In this document: piece after piece, positions 9,999-17,076 of the stretch
How positions within the stretch are numbered: position 1 is the first letter of the stretch
How the letters are laid out: each line of letters begins with the position of its first letter
From: Evansella cellulosilytica DSM 2522
Lineage (GTDB): Bacteria; Bacillota; Bacilli; Bacillales; Salisediminibacteriaceae
Length of the DNA: 64,000 nt
Reading direction: 5' to 3'
Assembly (NCBI RefSeq): GCF_000177235.2
Contig: NC_014829.1
Location: forward strand, 3,844,001 to 3,908,000
Made by a program: the position numbers and the translations under genes
Notes under the pieces: generated by a model
What the model saw: only the letters and a program-made list of their open reading frames with translations
Databases searched by the model: none
Told to the model about the DNA's origin: nothing

Positions 9999-10135
9999 TA
10001 AGAAAAACTAACAACGAGCTTCGGCAAGCTCGTTGTTAGTCTTTTCTTAGATGCGGTGAAGAAATGATGCCACATCTCTTAAAAGTAGTAGTGAGTGTTT
10101 TTCTCACTTCTACGCGTGGCAACATTTCCACCGCC
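9999..10135. repeat. Structured dispersed repeat, type B, copy 3
   Basis: First stem 9999-10021 with 10026-10049 (one bulge; CTAACAACGAGCTT / AAGCTCGTTGTTAG) and second stem GCGGTG (10053) with CACCGC (10129-10134), enclosing GATGCCAC / GTGGCAAC and an inner GTAG..GTGAG / CTCAC..CTAC hairpin. Closest to copy 1 in its second half. Confidence 0.82.
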
Positions 10136-10182
10136 CATAGTTTTACTTCTTTTTCTATGAAGAGGTTGTATCATAAATGGTA

Positions 10183-10352
10183 GAAAGTACTGGCAATGGC
10201 TTCGTTCGTTGCGCGACTACTATGAGAAAACCACTCATAGTAGTCTTTTAAAAGATTGCAACGACTACGCACATTGCTTTGAGGCACTGAAAAAGGTAAA
10301 TTTCGACCTTTTTCAGTGCTCACTACTACGCGTGGCAACATTTCCGCCGCCA
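10183..10352. repeat. Compound stem-loop repeat, type A, copy 1
   Basis: Starts AGAAAGTACTGGCAATGGC; the TGGCAATG box at 10191 can pair with CATTGCT (10272) to close the element. Inside is a perfect 12-bp hairpin (10215-10226 with 10234-10245). A second perfect 14-bp hairpin follows (10284-10297 with 10306-10319). The tail (CTACGCGTGGCAACATTTCC) matches the right half of type B, so the two types are mosaics. Confidence 0.85.
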
Positions 10353-10382
10353 ATAGTTTTAAGAGACTGTTCTATTAATGTA

Positions 10383-10562
10383 GAAAGTATTGGCAATGGC
10401 TACGCTCGTCGCTCGCCTGATAGGAGAAATCCACTCCTATCAGGCTTTTTAACGATTGCGACGGCTACGCACATTGCTTAGGGACACTGAAAAAGTGAAA
10501 GAACACCACTTTTTCAGTCCCCTCTTCTCACTAGTACGCACGGCGGGAAAATTCCACTGCCA
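10383..10562. repeat. Compound stem-loop repeat, type A, copy 2
   Basis: Exactly 200 bp after copy 1, feature for feature: TGGCAATGGC at 10391, 12-bp hairpin 10415-10426 / 10434-10445, ACATTGCT at 10471, second hairpin 10486-10497 / 10507-10518. The hairpin stem bases differ from copy 1 on both arms, yet pairing is complete. Tail resembles type B copy 2 (CACTAGTACGCACGGCG). Confidence 0.87.
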
Positions 10563-11031
10563 AGGTTAAGAAGTTACAGCAACCACTTAAAGAGATATTC
10601 CTCGCTTTCCCCCGTCATATGTGAACAATATGTGAATTATTGAACAAAACATCAGTTTCCCACTCTGGAAAAGCTTGTATTTTTTTCAACACTGCCTTAC
10701 TATTTAATTAGCTTATGTAAGCGCCTTCATTTTTTTCTTCTTATACACATACCCTTCTTATTTCATACACTACCTTTTTTCCCAACGAATCATTACATTA
10801 CTTAAAACCTACCAAAATGAATGGACTTGAGCAATATGCACCTTTGTGCCTCAAATATGTCCCCATTCCTATTTAGTTATAAGAATTTAATACTACACTC
10901 TTGTATACTAAATAGCTCACTTATTACACCTCTACTGCCTAGAGGCTATTACATAGTACCCCTGTAATAAGTGATGTTTTTATGCGAACACCTTATAGTA
11001 GATGAAAAAAATATTTTAGAGGAGTGAAGTA
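10563..11031. other. Leader region of ssb with a branched stem-loop
   Basis: AT-rich, no gene. TCACTTATTAC (10917-10927) pairs with GTAATAAGTGA (10964-10974), 11 bp, enclosing a CCTCTA / TAGAGG hairpin (about 10929-10945) and followed by TGTTTTTA. It could be a terminator or an attenuator 57 nt before ssb. No clear ComK box was found. Confidence 0.55.
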
Positions 11032-11643
11032 ATGTTAAACCAAGTCATGCTTATAGGACGTATTTCTAAAGATCCAGTAATGAACACAACAAAGGAAGGA
11101 ACTGCTGTTACACGATTGCATTTAGCTGTGCGACGTAATTACAAAAATGCTGAAGGAAACTATGATACAGACTTCATATCATGTACAGCATGGAAAAAGC
11201 TAGCTGAAACGACGAGTGATTACTGCTCTAAAGGGTCACTTGTTTGCGTCACAGGGCGCATTCAAATGCGCAGCTATGATATTGGCGATAATAGACGAAT
11301 GACCGTATCTGAAATCGTTGCTGAAAACGTGACATTTTTACAGCTCAAGCGTAATCAAACAACGACAAGTCAAGTTAACGCTACAAATGGTGCTAGTTCA
11401 CAATATGGATCAAATCACATTCAGCAAGTACCTATCCCTACTGGTAACGGCACGAGCAACAACCGTGAAATTCCATTTGACATGGATACACCGCCACAAA
11501 GTAATGCCACAGCTCCCCCTTCAACTCATGAGGAGAGTGCTAACAACCATACAATAGAAAGTATAGCTTCCCCTTCTGTGCCACCACCGGATTCACAACA
11601 GCTTAATGGACAAGCAACAACTACAAATGATCTACCTTTTTAA
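11032..11643 (+). CDS. ssb: Single-stranded DNA-binding protein (SSB paralogue)
   Basis: Binds single-stranded DNA during replication, repair or transformation. The 203-residue protein has an N-terminal OB fold (about 1-105; MLNQVMLIGRISKDP, DFISCTAWKKLAE, GSLVCVTGRIQ) and a long low-complexity tail rich in N, Q, S, T and P, ending NDLPF, the family's partner-binding tip. GAGGAGTGAAGTA precedes the ATG. B. subtilis has a replicative SsbA in the rpsF-rpsR operon and a competence-induced SsbB (113 residues); this gene is not in the ribosomal context, so it is probably a paralogue closer to SsbB in role, but the long tail resembles SsbA. Co-oriented with the small gene just downstream. Confidence 0.88.
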   Translation: MLNQVMLIGRISKDPVMNTTKEGTAVTRLHLAVRRNYKNAEGNYDTDFISCTAWKKLAETTSDYCSKGSLVCVTGRIQMRSYDIGDNRRMTVSEIVAENVTFLQLKRNQTTTSQVNATNGASSQYGSNHIQQVPIPTGNGTSNNREIPFDMDTPPQSNATAPPSTHEESANNHTIESIASPSVPPPDSQQLNGQATTTNDLPF

Positions 11644-11708
11644 ACGATTGTTTGTCGGAAGAACAATTCTTTTCGAAAAGGCAACCTATGAAAAATGAGG
11701 TGATAGTG

Positions 11709-11969
11709 TTGACCGAACTAGATTTATTAAAAATTATTTTGCATCGACTAGCGAAAATAGATAGTGAAATGTTAAAAAAGAATCAGCTAGATGGTGTGAT
11801 AGAGCTATTAATCAATCAAGAGGAAAAAGTGGAATCATTACAAAAATCAATTGAGGATGTAAAATTCAGCGTTGAAATGAAGCATCTCGATAATATAAAC
11901 GCTGACGAGCTCCTGCTTCGCTCCATTCAGCAAAGAGACGCATCATTGTCCATCGCTCGCGCTCGTTAA
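11709..11969 (+). CDS. Small helical protein of unknown function downstream of ssb
   Basis: An 86-residue predicted protein, largely alpha-helical and coiled-coil-like (LLKIILHRLAKIDSEMLKK, INQEEKVESLQKSIEDV), with no signal or membrane segment. I do not recognise the family. Three starts are possible: TTG 11652, ATG 11688 (AAAAGG 6 nt upstream) and TTG 11709, which has the best ribosome site (GAGGTGAT, 6 nt spacing); I chose the last. It begins 66 nt after ssb on the same strand and ends before a bidirectional terminator, so the two probably form one transcript. A DNA-transaction role is only guilt by association. Confidence 0.65.
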   Translation: MTELDLLKIILHRLAKIDSEMLKKNQLDGVIELLINQEEKVESLQKSIEDVKFSVEMKHLDNINADELLLRSIQQRDASLSIARAR

Positions 11970-12035
11970 GAAGACTGGGCGTTTCATTACCAACTGATAA
12001 AAGTGTTCTACTCACAATGATCGACTCCTAAATCG

Positions 12036-12076
12036 TAAAAAAGGAATGCAATCGTTCGTGGTTGCATTCCTTTTGT
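12036..12076. terminator. Bidirectional terminator between the ssb unit and manA
   Basis: AAAAGGAATGCAA (about 12039-12051) and TTGCATTCCTTTT (12062-12074) form a 13-bp stem with A and T tracts on both sides, serving converging transcripts. Confidence 0.9.
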
Positions 12077-13024
12077 TTATTTCGTTGTCTCAGAGACAAT
12101 CACTTTCATTTCACCAATAATTTCGTAGTTTGCTACAGTGGAAGGAATAATAAAGTGGTCTCCCTTTTTCAACGTATGTGTTCCGCCTTCTGTTACGACA
12201 GAACCCGTTCCTTCAATGACACTCATCAGTAAATACGATCTGTTTTCACGCACAACATTCCCGTTAATGTCCCACTTATGGACAGTAAAATAATGCTCTT
12301 GAATGAGCCGCTCGATGGCAACACCATCTTCTTTCCAAGACGAACGGTCTAATACTGGATCAACATGAGGAACCATGGAACAAGCAACCGAATCTTTAAT
12401 GTGAAGATCACGTTCATTCCCATTTGTATCTTTTCGGCCGTAATCGTAGAAACGATAGGTGATATCTGAGCTTTGCTGAATCTCAAGAATCATAATACCT
12501 TTTCCGATCGCATGGACAGTTCCACTTGGCACATAAACAAAGTCTCCTTTTTCAACAGGAACAGAACGGAACAATGCCTTCCACTCCTGATCATCGACCA
12601 TTTGCTGTAGCTCTTCTCGTGTTGAAGCGTTATGTCCGAGTACTAGCTCCGAGCTAGGCTCTTTATCTAAAATGTACCAGCATTCTGTTTTTCCAAAAGC
12701 GTAGTTTTCATGCTCCTTCGCGTATGTATCATCTGGGTGCACCTGTACTGACAAATCGTCTTGCGCATCAATAATTTTAACGAGTAGTGGGAATTCATCC
12801 CCTTCCTCATTTGCAAACAATTCACGGTGGTCCTCCCACAGTTGACGTAGCGTTAACCCTTTGTATGGCCCGTTTGCAACGACATTCGTTCCATGTGCGT
12901 GCCCCGAAATTCCCCAGCACTCTCCTGTTTTATCTGACGGAGTGTCATATCCAAACTGCTTGAGTCGGCTTCCACCCCATATTTTTTCCATTAGAACTGG
13001 CTCTAACACGATAATATCGTTCAT
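12077..13024 (-). CDS. manA: Mannose-6-phosphate isomerase, class I
   Basis: Zinc enzyme interconverting mannose 6-phosphate and fructose 6-phosphate, feeding mannose use or GDP-mannose synthesis. The 315-residue length fits the short Bacillus class. Visible motifs: EPVLMEKIWGGSRL near the N-terminus, the zinc and active-site segment VQVHPDD, GKTECWYIL, and FVYVPSGTVHAIG. A C-terminal cupin-like half follows. The upstream TTG at 13033 is rejected; AAAGG sits 9 nt before ATG 13024. In B. subtilis the homologue yvyI is also in this part of the chromosome, but here it stands alone between a terminator and a type A repeat. Confidence 0.95.
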   Translation of the reverse strand: MNDIIVLEPVLMEKIWGGSRLKQFGYDTPSDKTGECWGISGHAHGTNVVANGPYKGLTLRQLWEDHRELFANEEGDEFPLLVKIIDAQDDLSVQVHPDDTYAKEHENYAFGKTECWYILDKEPSSELVLGHNASTREELQQMVDDQEWKALFRSVPVEKGDFVYVPSGTVHAIGKGIMILEIQQSSDITYRFYDYGRKDTNGNERDLHIKDSVACSMVPHVDPVLDRSSWKEDGVAIERLIQEHYFTVHKWDINGNVVRENRSYLLMSVIEGTGSVVTEGGTHTLKKGDHFIIPSTVANYEIIGEMKVIVSETTK

Positions 13025-13191
13025 TTGTATCAACCTTTCTTCACGATTATTTGTACGATAATATAAGTTATTACCCGAAAATATACTTGCTTATCATTAT
13101 AACACTCTAAATTATAATTAGCATAATAGTTTTTGTTATCATAACAAATATAACATATTTATAATAAAAAAAAGGGTATCCCAAAAGCTAT

Positions 13192-13335
13192 TAAAAGTCT
13201 TGGCAATGGCTCCACTCACCGCACGACCACTATAAAAAAACCACTTATAGTGGTCTTTAAGGGATTGCGGCGGCTACGCACATTGCTTAGAGGTTGACTC
13301 AAAAGGTAAAAAAACGACCTTTTGATCAACCTCTT
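13192..13335. repeat. Compound stem-loop repeat, type A, copy 3
   Basis: TGGCAATGGC at 13201; 11-bp hairpin 13225-13235 / 13245-13255, at the same offsets (+24 and to +54) as copies 1 and 2 but with other bases; CATTGCTT at 13281; second hairpin 13290-13307 / 13317-13333, 17 pairs with one bulge. It may also terminate manA-side or yjfB-side transcripts. Confidence 0.85.
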
Positions 13336-13344
13336 TCAACATCA

Positions 13345-13545
13345 TTATAGTTTCACATCGATTTTACCGCCTAAATAAGGGTGAGGTGCATCGGCCGTAG
13401 CCGGCGCTTGCGTACCTTCTAGCATTTTCGATACAAAGTCTCCATTTTGCTCCGCTGACCCCATCGCCTTTTTCATCATGGCCATAGATGCTTCCTGCTT
13501 CACATACGCTTGACTCATCCCCATCGATAGCATTGGAATATTAAT
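13345..13545 (-). CDS. YjfB-like putative motility protein
   Basis: A 66-residue protein resembling the YjfB family (putative motility proteins): hydrophobic-polar start (INIPMLSMGMSQ), a helix with repeated methionines (EASMAMMKKAMGSAEQ) and a conserved-looking end HPYLGGKIDVKL. The start is odd. The strong AAGGAGG is followed 8 nt later by ATT (13545-13543), which lines up with the MDIP start I recall for YjfB; the only ATG near the site (13550) runs straight into TAA, GTG 13554 overlaps the ribosome site, and ATG 13533 is about 20 nt away. I therefore propose an ATT start. It follows the next gene closely and lies beside fliT. Confidence 0.7.
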   Translation of the reverse strand: MNIPMLSMGMSQAYVKQEASMAMMKKAMGSAEQNGDFVSKMLEGTQAPATADAPHPYLGGKIDVKL

Positions 13546-13560
13546 ACATAACACCTCCTT

Positions 13561-13944
13561 TTATAATAATTCTGTTAACTTTTCATGGACCGTGTTTCTC
13601 CATTGTTGTATACGAGGCTGCATCACCTCATGTACGAAACGGGACTTTTCCTCTGCTGTAGCCATTTCTTCATCTATTTTTATAGCAATATGTACTTCTT
13701 TGTGAAAAACGCGAAGTGCCTCCATGCTCGCATCATCGTGTCCAAAAATAGATGCAACCGTCATATTTTCCGTATTATAAGGAAGTAATCCCATCATCAT
13801 TTGCTGAAGAAGTCGATCGCCGATGTCTTCATTACCTTGCTTATAGCAATCTAGTACAAATGAAAACGATCCCTCTACCTCTTGCAGTAGCTTCAAGTAG
13901 TTTTCTAAAAATGTCCGCTGAGCTACCTTGACATGCTGACTCAT
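13561..13944 (-). CDS. Unknown 127-residue protein in the flagellar cluster
   Basis: Mostly helical, acidic, soluble protein (LENYLKLLQEVEGSFSFV; DRLLQQMMMGLLPYN; MQPRIQQWRNTVHEKL). I do not recognise the family. Two tandem ATGs occur at 13947 and 13944; GGGTGA is 6 nt from the second, so that one is chosen. It ends 15 nt before the YjfB-like start and begins 100 nt after fliT, behind a probable terminator. Position among fliD, fliS and fliT, size and helical character suggest a chaperone-like or accessory flagellar protein, but that is inference only. Confidence 0.72.
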   Translation of the reverse strand: MSQHVKVAQRTFLENYLKLLQEVEGSFSFVLDCYKQGNEDIGDRLLQQMMMGLLPYNTENMTVASIFGHDDASMEALRVFHKEVHIAIKIDEEMATAEEKSRFVHEVMQPRIQQWRNTVHEKLTELL

Positions 13945-13974
13945 CATCTCTCACCCGCTAAACTTGGATAATAG

Positions 13975-14003
13975 TAAAGGGACGTGAATAGTCACATCCC
14001 TTT
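13975..14003 (-). terminator. Probable terminator of the fliD-fliS-fliT unit
   Basis: Minus strand AAAGGGATGTGA pairs with TCACGTCCCTTT (14002-13977, one G-U) with a 4-nt loop. The following T tract is short, so read-through into the next two genes is possible. Confidence 0.6.
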
Positions 14004-14046
14004 GTTATTATCGTATAAGAAAATCAGTCAAAAATCCAATGATTCA

Positions 14047-14397
14047 TTAATTCTTTTTATCTATAAATGCACCGTCAATCGGCGCATAATTGTATGGATT
14101 TTCATAGCGCTGGCCCGTATCCTTCTTCTTTTTCAAACTTTGCATATCACGCTTTATTGCATGTAGCACTTCTTGAAGCTTCTGTGTCATTTGTTCATTT
14201 AGGTTTGCTGCCTGCTTTAATAATAACTTTTCCTTATCTGTTGCTTCTCTAGTAATAGACGTTATAATCGAAGCTCGCTTTTCAATTAATGCATTCAACT
14301 TTTCGATATAGTCTTCTCTTGCCTCTTTATCTGGAGAGGTATTAACATGATCGAAAAGCTCCTTTGTCACTTCATAGAGTTTGACGAACTCATTCAC
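14047..14397 (-). CDS. fliT: Flagellar export chaperone FliT
   Basis: Chaperone of the filament cap protein FliD in the cytoplasm. The 116-residue helical protein has a four-helix-like pattern (LYEVTKELFDHV, EDYIEKLNALIEKRASII, KEKLLLKQAANLNEQM) and a C-terminal tail with YENPYNY and GAFIDKK, as in Bacillus FliT. The GTG start (14397-14395) overlaps the fliS stop as GTGA, indicating translational coupling. Sequence divergence in this family is high, so the call rests on position after fliS, size and tail. Confidence 0.85.
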   Translation of the reverse strand: MNEFVKLYEVTKELFDHVNTSPDKEAREDYIEKLNALIEKRASIITSITREATDKEKLLLKQAANLNEQMTQKLQEVLHAIKRDMQSLKKKKDTGQRYENPYNYAPIDGAFIDKKN

Positions 14398-14810
14398 TTG
14401 CTAGATCCCCCACCGACACCAACACCGTGGCGTTGTTTACGGTCAATTTGAATGACTTGCTTCCAAGTATCACGGAATTCAACAACAAATTCTTCTGCTT
14501 CCTTTAGTGCATCTACATCATTATTAATATTTGCATCTGTGAGACGACTTAAAATGAAGTCGTACATTTGCAGCATACCTATCGCAACTTCAGTGTCTGT
14601 CTTTAATGTGACCATTAACTCTTTAACAATATTCTGTGCTTTTATAAGATTGGTATTTTTATCTTGGTAGTTTTCCTCATCCATCGCTTTTCCCGCTTGT
14701 TTTATAAACTTCAAGCATCCTTCATAAAGCATTAACGTTAGTTCTCCAGGTGTTTTCGTTTCCGCTGCTTTCTGTTTATAATTGGCGTACGGATTATTTA
14801 CTGCCATCAT
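14394..14810 (-). CDS. fliS: Flagellin export chaperone FliS
   Basis: Binds flagellin and prevents early polymerisation before export; it also ties into CsrA-FliW control in bacilli. The 138-residue protein has the family start NPYANYKQKAAETKTPGELTLMLYEGCLKFI and the helix LQMYDFILSRLTDANINND. It is slightly longer than usual owing to a Gly-rich tail (GVGVGGGSSK). AAGGAG lies 6 nt before the first of two ATGs (14810, 14807). It follows fliD by 24 nt and overlaps fliT. Confidence 0.96.
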   Translation of the reverse strand: MMAVNNPYANYKQKAAETKTPGELTLMLYEGCLKFIKQAGKAMDEENYQDKNTNLIKAQNIVKELMVTLKTDTEVAIGMLQMYDFILSRLTDANINNDVDALKEAEEFVVEFRDTWKQVIQIDRKQRHGVGVGGGSSK

Positions 14811-14834
14811 TGTTCACTCCTTATTCTTTAAAGC

Positions 14835-16478
14835 TTAATTACCCATCATACCACTTACCATCGCCCACATTTGTTCTGCTTGTGAGTTCATTTGCGCCAT
14901 AGCTGTTTCCATCGCCGTGAATTGGTTCCAGTACCTTTGTTCTGTTTGCTGTAAACGACGTTCGAAATTTGTAATTCTATCTTCAACATTGATTAACTCT
15001 CTACCTAATGTAAATTGATGATTTGTTCTTCCCTCGCGTCCTGCACGAGATGTAATTCGGTCCATTGCACCTTCCAATGCTGGCCGTAGCTTTCTTAAAA
15101 TTCCTTTATCACTTGCTTCTGGTCCATCTCCCATAAAAAATCCATAAAGTTCTTCCCCATGGTTTTCTATATAATAACGAAGACGGTCCTCTCCTGTCAT
15201 CCTTTCTCCATTCGGCATTTCCCTTGCAGTATGATCTAATACAATCTTACCACCATCCATGTAATTTGGAGATGATACTAAACCTATTTGAGATAAGTCT
15301 CTTATTAGATCTCCTTGAACCCCAACTACCGAAAACATTGCTGACCTCATTTGAGACAACGCAGAATTTAAAGCCGAATCTCCACGTAATAAGCCACTTT
15401 TGGCTTTTTCTTCCCACATTTCAACCTCATATTCAGTCATTTCTCTTCTTTGTTCGTCTGTTAATGGAGGAAAGTCACGATGACGTGGTTCATTTACAGA
15501 ACCATTAATCTTGTCTACAAGCTCATTATATTGCTCAACGAATTTCATAATATCTTCAAAGATTTTATCGGTATTCGTCTGTGTTGTTATCATTGTAATT
15601 TCATCTGGACTGCTTGAAACACCTGTAAGGGAATAATTCACACCATTAATTGTAAACTGGTTTGTCGTTCTTTCCGTCGTATGCCCATTTAATGTAAACC
15701 TAGCGTTTGTTCCTGGACGTCCACCTTCAAGAGATAGTGTAGTAGAGGTTTCTCCTTCTTCAGTTGGTGACACAGTTGTGAAGCCTAGACTTTGGAACAA
15801 TGCTAAACCATTATTTAATTTTGTTGAATCGCCTTCTTCTCCGACTTGATCAAAGTTAATATCACTATTTGCACCTGTATTTCTCATATTTAAAACGATT
15901 TGAGGACTATCGGCGGCAGCATTTTGATCCATATAGGCATTAAAACCTAGTGACGAACTATTAAGTGTTGTTAATACATTGGATAGTTTGTCAGTTTCCT
16001 TTAATTGAAATGAAGCTACTCTAGATTCACCAGTACTAGGATCTTTTACTGTCATTTCGAAGTTTGCAACGCCATTTTCAAATGTTAATCCAGGTACATT
16101 CCAATCTTTTAACTCCAAATCTTGAACTTCGGCTGACAATGTATTTTGAGAAACATAGGTACTTGCCGTTGCCAATCTTTGAACATTCATTTGTACACTC
16201 GTGTTAGGAGCGTTAGCAGTGGCAGTAGCCCTTACCACACTTTGGTTAGAGCTATTAACCGATTTTTGTAAAAAGGTGGCCTGTAATCCTAAGCCAGTTG
16301 CTCGAAAAGAATCTCTTAAATTAGTAATCTGTAAATTAATGTCACGATAGGCATCCCTTTGCCATTCAAGAGTAGTTCTTCTTTGAATTAATTTATCTAA
16401 TGGCATACGTTCTGCTTTCATCAAATCTGTTATCATCTGTTGTGTATCCATTCCAGAAGCTAATCCACCAATACGCAT
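14835..16478 (-). CDS. fliD: Flagellar filament cap protein FliD (HAP2)
   Basis: Caps the filament tip and folds incoming flagellin. The 547-residue protein has the FliD N-terminal domain (IGGLASGMDTQQMITDLM at 3-20, MPLDKLIQRR) and C-terminal domain (FVEQYNELVDKING near 315-328, RGDSALNS, SQIGLVSSP, coiled-coil end with FERRLQQTEQRYWNQFTAME). GAGGTG is 7 nt before the ATG. A clean sigma-D promoter (16529-16555) and an upstream terminator show that it heads its own unit with fliS and fliT. Confidence 0.96.
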   Translation of the reverse strand: MRIGGLASGMDTQQMITDLMKAERMPLDKLIQRRTTLEWQRDAYRDINLQITNLRDSFRATGLGLQATFLQKSVNSSNQSVVRATATANAPNTSVQMNVQRLATASTYVSQNTLSAEVQDLELKDWNVPGLTFENGVANFEMTVKDPSTGESRVASFQLKETDKLSNVLTTLNSSSLGFNAYMDQNAAADSPQIVLNMRNTGANSDINFDQVGEEGDSTKLNNGLALFQSLGFTTVSPTEEGETSTTLSLEGGRPGTNARFTLNGHTTERTTNQFTINGVNYSLTGVSSSPDEITMITTQTNTDKIFEDIMKFVEQYNELVDKINGSVNEPRHRDFPPLTDEQRREMTEYEVEMWEEKAKSGLLRGDSALNSALSQMRSAMFSVVGVQGDLIRDLSQIGLVSSPNYMDGGKIVLDHTAREMPNGERMTGEDRLRYYIENHGEELYGFFMGDGPEASDKGILRKLRPALEGAMDRITSRAGREGRTNHQFTLGRELINVEDRITNFERRLQQTEQRYWNQFTAMETAMAQMNSQAEQMWAMVSGMMGN

Positions 16479-16528
16479 CTATAAACACCTCTTATTCTTT
16501 TTATCCGATTATTAAGTATCTGCTATAT

Positions 16529-16555
16529 ATATCGGCTAATTCCCTCAATGTATTA
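16529..16555 (-). promoter_or_regulatory. Sigma-D promoter of fliD-fliS-fliT
   Basis: Minus strand TAAT (16555-16552), 15 nt, then GCCGATAT (16536-16529), the exact sigma-D -10 consensus; about 45 nt before the fliD ribosome site. Confidence 0.85.
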
Positions 16556-16592
16556 ACGAAAAAAGAAAAGAACTCGAAAAATCGAGTTCTTA
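16553..16592 (-). terminator. Terminator of flaG
   Basis: AAGAACTCGA (16591-16582) pairs with TCGAGTTCTT (16577-16568), 10 bp, loop of four T, then TTTCTTTTTTC. The stem starts inside the flaG stop codon. Confidence 0.88.
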
Positions 16593-16973
16593 AATCTTTT
16601 CATCAATAATAATACCGGCAAACTCAAGCATAGAGGATATCATATCTAAAAATTCTTGTGGTGGAATTTCTTTAATTACCTCTTCTGTGTCACGGTCTAT
16701 AACAGTTACGATCGTTCTGTCTAACTTCTCATGACGTTCAAACTTTAAAGAGGTAAATTGAGCCTCTGTTAAATGATTGAGTGCCCCAATTTTTTCATCT
16801 AACACTTCCACACTCCATGTACGTGATTCTTCGTATGATGTAGCCTCTGCTTTTCTAGATGATGTATCTACACTTCCTTGTGTATTTGTCTGCTGTTGCT
16901 CTACTCTATCCGCTTTTATTTGAGAGTATAGTTCGTTTACAGACATTGAGCCTAAACTTGACTTCACTTCCAT
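16590..16973 (-). CDS. flaG: FlaG flagellar protein (YvyC)
   Basis: Small protein linked to filament length control. The 127 residues comprise a low-complexity, Gln/Ser-rich N-terminus and the conserved FlaG C-terminal domain: FERHEKLDRTIVTVIDRDTEEVIKEIPPQEFLDM. Start at ATG 16973, since AGGAG lies 8 nt upstream and ATG 16991 lacks a site. Own sigma-D promoter upstream and terminator downstream make it monocistronic. In B. subtilis flaG lies between hag and fliD; here the 18-kb modification island has been placed between hag and flaG. Confidence 0.92.
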   Translation of the reverse strand: MEVKSSLGSMSVNELYSQIKADRVEQQQTNTQGSVDTSSRKAEATSYEESRTWSVEVLDEKIGALNHLTEAQFTSLKFERHEKLDRTIVTVIDRDTEEVIKEIPPQEFLDMISSMLEFAGIIIDEKI

Positions 16974-17013
16974 GTGCTTTTCTCCTCTCATTTATACTAT
17001 ATACCTACTTATT

Positions 17014-17041
17014 TTATCGGTAGAATTGTCACTACTTTTTA
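17014..17041 (-). promoter_or_regulatory. Sigma-D promoter of flaG
   Basis: Minus strand TAAA (17041-17038), 16 nt, ACCGATAA (17021-17014), 40 nt before the flaG start. It lies within 40 nt of the pseC stop, so the island may also read into flaG. Confidence 0.75.
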
Positions 17042-17076
17042 TAGGTAAAAATGAGAGAAGTTACTAAATATCAGAA

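Noticed and set aside
10209-10481. 90-codon plus-strand frame
   Set aside because: Made of two tandem type A stem-loop repeats.
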